Origin: a virus
Virus record (IMG/VR): IMGVR_UViG_3300032342_000070
Location: 1-23,426 of that record
Length of the DNA: 23,426 nt
Reading direction: 5' to 3' (one strand)
Under the pieces are notes generated by a model that was not told the origin of the DNA, did not search any database, and was given only the letters and a program-made list of their open reading frames with translations. A program made the position numbers and the translations under genes. Shown piece after piece: positions 1 to 6,703 of this stretch (position 1 is the first letter of the stretch; each line of letters begins with the position of its first letter).

Positions 1-103
1 TTCCCCGCGAGGTCTCCACGAAAATGTTGGCGTGCGCAGGAGCCGGAGAGTCCGCGACCACCCGAGGAAAACTGATACTGAAAGCGCAAATTTCGATTGC
101 CAT
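1..103 (-). CDS. Partial N-terminus of an unknown late phage protein
   Basis: Only the first 34 codons are inside the window and the reading frame is open to the left edge. It opens with ATG (MAIEICAFSISFPRVV...), preceded by GGAAAGGA about six bases upstream, a good ribosome site. The site is embedded in one full copy of the TTTCCAGAAA word (113-122). It lies 24 bases downstream of the 137-aa gene in the baseplate operon. By position after baseplate J it could be a tail-fibre or baseplate-periphery protein, but the visible part has no recognisable motif. Function is not assigned. Confidence 0.55.
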   Translation of the reverse strand, partial: MAIEICAFSISFPRVVADSPAPAHANIFVETSRG

Positions 104-127
104 GACAAATCCTTTCCAGAAAGTGGC

Positions 128-541
128 TTAGGCTTTTTCCAGATCAATATCTCTTGCCCCGGTCAGGTAATGCAACGGCAAAACCTTGCGGAGTGAATAG
201 GTCGCGTCCGCATAGAGCCGCGGCCAGACATTTACCGCCTCCAGCAGCATCTCCTGCTCCAACGTCTCTAGGTCATCTACCACTATCGAATAAGGGGCTC
301 CAGCATCGACTGAGGGGCGCAAGTAGGGTGAATAGGCCCGGATGATCCCTTCGGTAAATGGGTAAAGGATGGCGCCTCGTCCGGGGATCCCGCTGTAGAA
401 AGCCGGATCGATAGACATCAAGGTATCGCCGACCCTTGCTCGATAGCGATGGTTGGTCACAAACGTCCCGTAGATCTCCACTAGCACCCCGCCGGCGTCG
501 GAGAGGTCTGCGTGAGAAAACCCAGTCAACGTGAGCGCCAT
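128..541 (-). CDS. Hypothetical protein after baseplate J, possible Ig/TIG-like beta domain
   Basis: A 137-aa protein starting at ATG 541 with AGGAGG directly upstream, overlapping the TAG stop of the baseplate J gene; the gap between the genes is nine bases. Residues about 8-90 have an alternating beta pattern of the kind seen in IPT/TIG Ig-like folds: a GG-V-I-G-F strand pair, then a Y-R-V-G strand, and a closing strand (APYSIVVDD). The last 40 residues contain a Trp/Tyr/Arg-rich stretch (VNVWPRLYADATYSLRKVLP) without a known match. Gene order suggests a baseplate-periphery or fibre-connecting protein in the place where P2-like phages carry gene I. That is inference from position only. The Ig-like reading is tentative. 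Confidence 0.8.
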   Translation of the reverse strand: MALTLTGFSHADLSDAGGVLVEIYGTFVTNHRYRARVGDTLMSIDPAFYSGIPGRGAILYPFTEGIIRAYSPYLRPSVDAGAPYSIVVDDLETLEQEMLLEAVNVWPRLYADATYSLRKVLPLHYLTGARDIDLEKA

Positions 542-550
542 ATCCGCCTC

Positions 551-1963
551 CTAGCTAATCACGATATTTTCATCTGTCGTTCGCGCGATCTGATCATCAA
601 GCAGAATGACATCACCGCTGGGCGTGACCAAGTTGATGTTGTACACCCCGGCGACGCTCATCACCTTCTTGATCAGCATCGCCCGCAGCACGTCTCCAGA
701 AATACCGAGCGTGTTGATGTAGTCGCGGATGGCGGTCTTGATCGAAGCGCGCACCTCCGCGTGATCGTAACCGTCGAGCACGGTGATGACCGCATTGACC
801 GTCTGGATGAGCACCTGGGGAGTCGTGACAATCACTAGCACCCCTGCTGCGCGGTAGCCGGGATAGTTCACCCGATCTGCTACGTCGCCGTCGATGATTT
901 TCTGGGCGAGCGCGATCAGCCCGGTGTATCGGGTGTAGTTCGCCGTGATGATCTCGCCCGTGACCAACGCTGGAGAAAAGACGATCTGCCCAGAGGCGGG
1001 GTTCAGCCAGTAGTCCACCCCGCGATCTAGCTCCCCGCGGTTGTTGCTTTCCAGGGTGAAGGCCACCGTATCCTTGACCGCCGGATAATTCAGGTGCAGC
1101 CGGATCTCCCCGCCCACCGCGGAGCCGGCTGGGGGACCGGCGAGCCCCTCGGTCACGATCTCGTCTACCACCTCCGCGGTCGACTCGGCCGCCCCGGTGC
1201 CGTCGTCGATATATGTGGTCACGTAGCCTGGATTGATCACGTCTTCGATCGCCTTGACGAACAGGATAGTTGCTCCTGTGGTTACGTCGACCGCCCCGCG
1301 CACCGCCTCCTCGATGGCCTCGATGGTCGAGCGCCCCAGCGAGGAGACAAATCGCTTGATCCGATTGCGCAGGCTGTCGTCGGTCTCCTTGTCCGAGCCC
1401 CAGGCAAAACTGCTCGGATTGGTGACGCTGTCGACCCCGGCGGGCCGGGAGACGAACCGGATGATGGTTGAGGCCACCACATTTCCAGAAATTCCGGGCA
1501 GCACCGCCTGGGCGGCGATCTGCCCGCTGTCCTTGCCTACTCCATGCCCGCTGATCTGCTCTGGGCTGGTGGGGGTGATAGAGCCGGCGACCGTGGTGAC
1601 GAACTCGGTGCCCGTTGAGGTGCGGACCTTGGTTCCGAGCGCAATAGCCACTGTGCCCACTGTCGTATTTCTGGAGAATACCAGCAGGCCGCTTGATTTC
1701 GACGCCTGATTTCTGGAAATGAGCCCGGGCTGGATCTCCCGGGCCCGTTCATCCAGATCGTCCCCGGTCGCCGTATCGATCGAAAACACCTGGCGGAGCA
1801 AGTACATTTGATAGGAGATCTCGTCAAGCTGTCGCGCGGCGGCAGCGATGATGTGCTTGACCACCGAGGTATCGGAGATGTCCGAGAGCCGGGTGCGTGT
1901 GACTACTTTGGCAATCATCTGAGCCAGAAACTGCTCATACCGCTTGGTGGTAAAAACCGGCAT
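551..1963 (-). CDS. Baseplate J-like wedge protein
   Basis: This 470-aa protein matches the baseplate J family (P2 gpJ, Mu gp47, related to T4 gp6), which forms the wedge ring joining the tail hub to the fibres. Supporting features: an N-terminal helical part, then TGDDLDERAREIQP near residues 66-79 (the family's G-x-x-LD-x-x-A motif), a strand-rich part with GTKVRTSTGTEFVTT (about 108-122), GNVVAST and GSDKETDDSLRNRIKRF (about 188-204), and a C-terminal helix-rich region with a G-V-Y-N-I-N strand near the end. A small insert around 300-345 carries a DY-x5-SGQIVFSP strand module, also seen in the 355-aa protein at 18940-20007. Start ATG has AAAGGAGAGG upstream; the gap to the previous gene is 11 bases. 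It carries three TTCCAGAAA-type words, two of them as rare AGA arginine codons (S-R-N). Confidence 0.93.
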   Translation of the reverse strand: MPVFTTKRYEQFLAQMIAKVVTRTRLSDISDTSVVKHIIAAAARQLDEISYQMYLLRQVFSIDTATGDDLDERAREIQPGLISRNQASKSSGLLVFSRNTTVGTVAIALGTKVRTSTGTEFVTTVAGSITPTSPEQISGHGVGKDSGQIAAQAVLPGISGNVVASTIIRFVSRPAGVDSVTNPSSFAWGSDKETDDSLRNRIKRFVSSLGRSTIEAIEEAVRGAVDVTTGATILFVKAIEDVINPGYVTTYIDDGTGAAESTAEVVDEIVTEGLAGPPAGSAVGGEIRLHLNYPAVKDTVAFTLESNNRGELDRGVDYWLNPASGQIVFSPALVTGEIITANYTRYTGLIALAQKIIDGDVADRVNYPGYRAAGVLVIVTTPQVLIQTVNAVITVLDGYDHAEVRASIKTAIRDYINTLGISGDVLRAMLIKKVMSVAGVYNINLVTPSGDVILLDDQIARTTDENIVIS

Positions 1964-1974
1964 TGCCCTCTCCT

Positions 1975-3966
1975 TTAGACCACGGCCTTCAGCATGAAAG
2001 AATCTGCAGATCCGCGCACTGTTACTGTGATACTCGCCGTGAGCGCATCCTCGGATTGCTCGAATTCCGCATCCTGGATGCTGACGATTCGGGGGTCCGC
2101 GCGAACCGTCTCGGAAATCCGAAAACGGATCAACTCAACATCTACCGTATTGAATCCGAGCCCGATCACCCGCTGTAGCCCAACACTCTTGTACAGCGTA
2201 TCAGTTCCGCGATCGGTTACCAAACGCTGAAGCACGGCTTGGGTGATGTTGGCTTTCCCCTCCACGATCTTGGCGTCCACCGAGCCCATCTCGGTGTCGA
2301 TGGCGATATCGTAGCGCGCCCCGCGCTCTCCGGTGTAGCCGACCGCTACCTCCAGGGCCAGATCGACTCCGAGCAGATGATTTTCGGCCGATTCGTCGAG
2401 CTTCACCCCGGCGATCGGTAGCACCGGCAGATCCAGGGTGGAGACCTGGTTCGAGGGGATGAGGATCTTGTAGCCGACGCCCAGCGCCTGGGGGAAAGGG
2501 CCGCTGTCCGCGCCGCTAGACGTTCCAGAAATCCGGCTACCCACCAGAGGCATTGAAGCCTGATCGTTGATGAAGGGCGGCTGCAGTCCATTCAGCGCGG
2601 CGATGTGCTGCCAGAGCCGCGCGTCTCCCAGGTACTGGGCGGCGAGAGACATGAGCGTGTCCCCCTGGCTGACGACCACCTGCTTGGCCGAGCGGAATTT
2701 GAATTCCCGCCCACCGAGGACCAGCTCGCCGTCGATGGCGATCTCCTCGCCCGGGGTGAGTTTGCTCCCCCAGCTACGCAGATCGGAGAAGGTCGACGGC
2801 GGGGTTGCTCTTCGCGCTTCTTCCCGGCGATCCGCGCTCACTCGTCGGCGCAGCTCCTGGTAGTTACGGATGTCAGCCATCACCGTGTCATGCCCGCGGG
2901 CCCACTTTGCTGGCGCGGTGCCCAATCGCTCCAGTCCATCCTGTACTTGGCGGATCTTCTGCCGGGCGACTTCCGGAAAATCCAGCGTCGCTCCTGTAGC
3001 GTCTCGCAGATCCTGGGCGGCGCCTTCAATGGCCAGCGCGTTCTCCAGCATCTCGATGGTGGTTTCCAGAAAAGCGTAGGGGGCCTGGATGAGCGCGGTA
3101 GTTCCGTCCAGAAAATCCCGGACTGCTTCCATGATGGTATTCACGCTGTCTAGGATAGTGTTGATGTTGGAGACGAACAGCCGCACTTCGTTGACCATCG
3201 CGGTCAGATCGTTGATTGCCCCCTGCACCCAATCCAAGCCCGACTTGATCCAGGCCATCGTGTCCTTGAGTTTGTCATAGAGGCTTTGATCTTCGGAGAA
3301 GTCCGCTTTACCCACGCTGGCCGGGCCCACCACGAGCAGCTCGATGTCATAATTGTACAGCAGCGGCTTGCCAGCGGCGCGGGTGAGGGTAAACCGCTGG
3401 GGAACGACTTCCCAATCTTCTTGATCTCGCGGATTGTGGAAAAAGAGCTTGGTCTCGTCGGAGGTTTCCGGGTTCTTCTTCAGATCCCCGTAAGTGCGGA
3501 AAACCGAGTCTTGAAGGTACTGAAAGTGCCGTTGTCCAGAAAGAGCGCCCACCCAAAAATTCTGGAGAGAACGGGAGTAGCTCCGATCGTCTGCGGTCAT
3601 GGACGGGGCCACGGTTTTTTTCAGGGGCAGGGTTCGCGGCTTCCAGCCGGTGTGCCCGGAGATCCGGATGGTGCGCTGCACGATGCCGTTTTCCTCGACG
3701 TAGAGCCCGCCGCCCTGGGTCGGGGTCACCTCGACGGTGAACGGCTCCTCCATGGTGTAGCTCTGCGGGGGAAGGACCAGCGGGAAAAGGAAGCGGCAGT
3801 CTCCGGCGTTCATGGCAGCTGCGACCTTCCCCGGGATTTGCAGCTCGAAGTAGTAGAGGAGCTTCTTGTAGAAAAAATCGTCTTTGTTCTGCTTCTGGCG
3901 GGTCAGTTCTTTGAGCCGCGCAATGACGCCTCCCGGTGCTCCGGGGACATTATCGATCAGCGCCAT
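1975..3966 (-). CDS. LysM-domain baseplate protein fused to a gp25/W-like wedge domain
   Basis: I place the start at ATG 3966 (MALIDNVPGAPG), which has GGAGG seven bases upstream; a longer frame to 4053 lacks a ribosome site and overlaps a leader hairpin. The product is 663 aa. Residues 1-215 are a beta-rich region, 225-385 mostly helical. Residues about 429-475 form a LysM domain (VVVSQGDTLMSLAAQYLGD, then LWQHIAALNGL), with the usual closing GYKILIPS at 498-505; phage LysM proteins of this kind join hub and wedge. Residues about 531-660 look like the gp25/gpW baseplate wedge fold: VEGKANITQAVLQRLVTDRG, then VGLQRVIG and ADPRIVSI, matching the family's Q-a-i-x-x-x-L-x-T-x-x-G and dpRI pattern. 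No separate gpW/gp25 gene lies next to J, so this fusion probably supplies it. It follows a likely promoter and hairpin leader. Confidence 0.88.
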   Translation of the reverse strand: MALIDNVPGAPGGVIARLKELTRQKQNKDDFFYKKLLYYFELQIPGKVAAAMNAGDCRFLFPLVLPPQSYTMEEPFTVEVTPTQGGGLYVEENGIVQRTIRISGHTGWKPRTLPLKKTVAPSMTADDRSYSRSLQNFWVGALSGQRHFQYLQDSVFRTYGDLKKNPETSDETKLFFHNPRDQEDWEVVPQRFTLTRAAGKPLLYNYDIELLVVGPASVGKADFSEDQSLYDKLKDTMAWIKSGLDWVQGAINDLTAMVNEVRLFVSNINTILDSVNTIMEAVRDFLDGTTALIQAPYAFLETTIEMLENALAIEGAAQDLRDATGATLDFPEVARQKIRQVQDGLERLGTAPAKWARGHDTVMADIRNYQELRRRVSADRREEARRATPPSTFSDLRSWGSKLTPGEEIAIDGELVLGGREFKFRSAKQVVVSQGDTLMSLAAQYLGDARLWQHIAALNGLQPPFINDQASMPLVGSRISGTSSGADSGPFPQALGVGYKILIPSNQVSTLDLPVLPIAGVKLDESAENHLLGVDLALEVAVGYTGERGARYDIAIDTEMGSVDAKIVEGKANITQAVLQRLVTDRGTDTLYKSVGLQRVIGLGFNTVDVELIRFRISETVRADPRIVSIQDAEFEQSEDALTASITVTVRGSADSFMLKAVV

Positions 3967-3992
3967 GTCCGCACCTCCGTGTTCCCGGGCGC

Positions 3993-4026
3993 CCCCTGGC
4001 GCTGTCGTGGACAACAACGCCAGGGG
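3993..4026 (-). promoter_or_regulatory. Hairpin in the 5' leader of the LysM/W gene
   Basis: CCCCTGGCG (3993-4001) and CGCCAGGGG (4018-4026) are a perfect 9-bp inverted repeat with a 16-base loop. It falls in the roughly 110-base untranslated leader between the putative promoter at 4086-4113 and the start codon at 3966. No run of T follows on the transcribed strand, so it is not a standard intrinsic terminator. It may stabilise the 5' end of the processed message or be a protein-binding site. Confidence 0.45.
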
Positions 4027-4085
4027 ATCGATACGGGATCGCGGAAGCGGCAACCGGCAACCAGTCGCTGACCAAAGGATGCCCC

Positions 4086-4113
4086 AGTATAGCTACCGCG
4101 ATTCATCTGTAAA
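4086..4113 (-). promoter_or_regulatory. Sigma70-like promoter ahead of the LysM/W and J genes
   Basis: On the minus strand TTTACA (4113-4108) is followed after 16 bases by TATACT (4091-4086). Each hexamer matches five of six consensus bases. It lies in the 167-base gap between the spike gene stop (4134) and the LysM/W start (3966), one of the few sizeable gaps in the window. It would drive expression of the distal baseplate genes in addition to read-through from upstream. Confidence 0.5.
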
Positions 4114-4133
4114 GATCCCATCTGCTGACTCCC

Positions 4134-5195
4134 CTAACCGTCCGGAAAGAGTAACTTATTCGACTCGATGGCACTGGTCCAGGCCGGTGCTCCGATCGGC
4201 GTCGTCGTCGACAACGTGGGCCCTTGCGGATGCGGATGGACATGTGAGTCAAAGGCGTCTAGCTTTGATTTCAAAGAGTTATACAGGGTTTTGAGATGCC
4301 CGGCGATGGCCGCCTTCACCGCCCCATCCCCCAGGGTGAGCTTGGCGGTGGCGGACTTGCCCTCCACCTTCAGCTCGGCTTCCTCCTCCAGAGTCACCTC
4401 CAGGCCGGTTTTCTGGAAAGCTAACCTTGCGACTTCCAAAGGGTTTGCTGGATCGGCCATGTCGTAGAAGACCACCTGGAGCTGGGCCTCCTTGGGTAGG
4501 TTTAGGGTCTGGTTGCCCTTGGCCGCATCCGTCGGGTAGAGCTTCTCCCGCCCGGTGCTATCCAGCGCCCCGTCGTTCCCCCGGCGGGTATCCACCACGA
4601 AGTTCCCCAGCCCATTCACGCCCCAATGCACCCCGTTGTGCCGGCGAAGGTCTGGGTTCCCATCCGCAATCTTCACCGCCATCCTTACCCCGAGGTCTCC
4701 TTCCGCGCGACCCAAATCCAGAATTGGATGCGGGAGCGATCCCAGGATGATGGGCATCTCCGGGGAATCGTTCAAAAACCCGATAAGAACGTGATCCCCG
4801 TCGACATAAGCGGGATCGGAGTTGGAGGCCAACTCCTTGGTGATGTCCATGGTCGTGGCCCGCGGAATCCAGATTCTGCCCGCATGGATCCCTGTCCCGC
4901 CCTCTTGCAGGACCATGACGTTTTGGAGCCCATGCCAGCGCTCTCCGGGGATAGAGGGGTAGACCAGCACGTCACAGTAAACCCCGACCGGCGTAGCAGC
5001 CTTGGTGCCGCTCTGTAGGGCCCCTTCTGGGCCATACGGATGTTGGAGGGCATCCAGGGCATAGCTTTTGACGACCACCCCCCGCAGAAGCAGCCCGTTT
5101 GTGCGGAGCGAAGGCCTGGTGCGCTTGGGCACGGCCGCCTGAAGGAGCGTGCCCGCTCGAGTACGCATCGGCCGAAAATTAGCATCTACGCCCAT
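4134..5195 (-). CDS. Tail spike / baseplate central spike protein (gpV-like)
   Basis: This 353-aa protein matches the P2 gpV / Mu gp45 / T4 gp5 spike family, which forms the trimeric membrane-piercing tip under the tail tube. Residues about 38-157 have the OB-fold pattern ending in GDHVLIGFLNDSPEMPIILGSLPHP, typical of this family. Residues about 225-290 are strand-rich (LEVTLEEEAELKVEGKSATAKLTLGD), consistent with a beta-helical needle. The C-terminus contains SHVHPHPQGPT (about 317-327), a His-x-His apex motif that binds a metal ion in known spikes. I chose ATG 5195 with GAGGGAA upstream; a TTG at 5216 in the same frame would overlap the preceding gene and lacks a ribosome site. The gap to the hub gene is 11 bases. 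No lysozyme domain is present. Confidence 0.88.
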   Translation of the reverse strand: MGVDANFRPMRTRAGTLLQAAVPKRTRPSLRTNGLLLRGVVVKSYALDALQHPYGPEGALQSGTKAATPVGVYCDVLVYPSIPGERWHGLQNVMVLQEGGTGIHAGRIWIPRATTMDITKELASNSDPAYVDGDHVLIGFLNDSPEMPIILGSLPHPILDLGRAEGDLGVRMAVKIADGNPDLRRHNGVHWGVNGLGNFVVDTRRGNDGALDSTGREKLYPTDAAKGNQTLNLPKEAQLQVVFYDMADPANPLEVARLAFQKTGLEVTLEEEAELKVEGKSATAKLTLGDGAVKAAIAGHLKTLYNSLKSKLDAFDSHVHPHPQGPTLSTTTPIGAPAWTSAIESNKLLFPDG

Positions 5196-5206
5196 CGTTC
5201 CCTCGT

Positions 5207-6703
5207 CTACGCCCAATCGTATTCCGGTAATTGGGGTTCTTTATACCTGCTGGATATTTTCTGGAGCGCTTCCACCATTGACCAGTCGGACCCGATCCAG
5301 CCGCGGGTGACTCCGAGGTTGGTGCGCGTTCCCTGCCCAAAACTCCAGCTGTGCCCGACCGACTCCAGGTAATAGGTTTCCTGATCCTCCTCCCCGCGTG
5401 CGCCGGGGATACGGACCTTGCACCCGATCTTGATGTCCGGCCGACCCAGCCCGAGCCCCAGCGTCCCCGAAAGAAAGTAAGGGTTGAGGCAATGCCAGTC
5501 CTTAGCGATGAGTCTCTGCTGGTAGCAGAGCTTGGAGAAATCGAGATTGGTCTCATCCGGCGCCACAGAACTCTGGATGTCGAACCGGCGTAGCCCATGT
5601 CGGTGAATCGACTCAGCGTCAATGAGCGGGACGATAATGTTGAGCGAGTTGGCGCCGAAGGCCTCCTGGTGCAGCATGCTCGCGGTGTAGAAGGCGTTGA
5701 AGCGTTCCAGACCTGATCGGCCCACGTTGTTGGTGACAATCTGCTGGCGAGGCGTAACGAACAGCGGTAGATTGCCCCAGTCATGTTTGTATGCGTCGAT
5801 CTTGGGATCGATAATAGGGAAGGGCCGATCGCGGATCACCACCGCCATCTGCGTATCTTTGGGGAGCAGGGGAGATCCCGCCGCTAACTTGGGGCTAAAT
5901 GGATCGCCGTCGGGGAAGAGATCAGCGTACAATTCCGTGAATGCTGGATCGGAATGCTGCTGCGCTGTAGCCCAAAGCGTCCCATTCATTTCCATGTAGT
6001 TCGCGTTGAAGCACTTGCGGCGCGGGGTATTCTGGAAATGCTTTTCGCAGTAATTCACCCAACCAAGAAAGTTCCCACCCCCGTTGGGCATCGACAACGG
6101 CATGTCCCAATCAATCCCCGCATGGGTGCCGATGGCGTTCATGAAAGACCATAGATAAGCCTTTACGGCTGCACTTGGCGCGCCTTGAATCTGCGGCATG
6201 GCCTGGAAGACCGACGTGGCTGTTGCGTCCGAGATGATATCGTTGGTCATGTACGGCGAGAACCAGATCGGGGTGATCTCCCAGATCTTGGCGAAATCTT
6301 TTCCCGTAATGGTGTACGTCTCAGCCGTCGCTCCGGTCCCGCCCACGGACTGATTTCTGCGGATCTCATCTACCAGTCCACGCATCACATGCCAGGGTTG
6401 ATCCTGCCGGTAGAAGGTGATGTCAATCCAGTCATCGTCGCAAACATGCTTGGACAACTCGAAGGCAGCCCGGGAGGGCTTGAGGTCGAGCTGGAAAGAG
6501 CCGCTCGGCGCTCCCAGCGTCTTTTGGGTAGAGACCGCAACCAATGCCGGACTGCGCGCGTCCGCGCGTTTTCCAGAAAATGGGTAGGCGCTAGCATTCC
6601 CCGGGGTCATGATAAGCGGGTCATTCCCGTGGGAATAGAGCGTAACCTCTACCCAGCTGGTCTCACTGCCCTGGAAGCCTGGCTTGTATCCGCTTGCTAG
6701 CAA
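5207..6703 (-). CDS. Baseplate hub protein (gpD / gp27-like), TTG start
   Basis: A 498-aa protein directly between the tape measure and the spike, where contractile phages encode the hub (P2 gpD, Mu gp44, T4 gp27). It begins with a strand-rich part (ETSWVEVTLYSHGND), then an early domain with DDWIDITFYRQDQPWHVMRGLVDEI, typical of hub proteins that describe a local beta barrel. The C-terminal part returns to beta structure (KIGCKVRIPGARGEEDQETYYLESVGHSW is part of it, residues about 430-460), the usual second barrel. The frame opens with TTG at 6703, the codon straight after the TAA of the tape measure gene and in the same frame; the next ATG is 31 codons in and has no ribosome site. No strong Shine-Dalgarno is visible, so translation must rely on coupling, or on read-through of TAA. 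Hub assignment rests mainly on order and fold pattern. Confidence 0.8.
   Translation of the reverse strand: MLASGYKPGFQGSETSWVEVTLYSHGNDPLIMTPGNASAYPFSGKRADARSPALVAVSTQKTLGAPSGSFQLDLKPSRAAFELSKHVCDDDWIDITFYRQDQPWHVMRGLVDEIRRNQSVGGTGATAETYTITGKDFAKIWEITPIWFSPYMTNDIISDATATSVFQAMPQIQGAPSAAVKAYLWSFMNAIGTHAGIDWDMPLSMPNGGGNFLGWVNYCEKHFQNTPRRKCFNANYMEMNGTLWATAQQHSDPAFTELYADLFPDGDPFSPKLAAGSPLLPKDTQMAVVIRDRPFPIIDPKIDAYKHDWGNLPLFVTPRQQIVTNNVGRSGLERFNAFYTASMLHQEAFGANSLNIIVPLIDAESIHRHGLRRFDIQSSVAPDETNLDFSKLCYQQRLIAKDWHCLNPYFLSGTLGLGLGRPDIKIGCKVRIPGARGEEDQETYYLESVGHSWSFGQGTRTNLGVTRGWIGSDWSMVEALQKISSRYKEPQLPEYDWA

Noticed and set aside
113-122. Reading TTTCCAGAAA as a heat-shock-element or LexA-type operator
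   Set aside because: The word fits the eukaryotic nTTCnnGAAn unit only by chance, since this is a bacterial virus. Known LexA boxes differ, and most copies sit deep inside genes, not at promoters.
3993-4026. Intrinsic terminator after the spike gene
   Set aside because: The 9-bp stem is perfect, but no T-run follows on the transcribed strand and it lies downstream of a good promoter, so it is listed as a leader hairpin instead.
3286-4071. A 261-codon open frame on the plus strand
   Set aside because: Antisense to the LysM/W gene; no ribosome site, and no domain pattern. All neighbouring real genes are on the minus strand.
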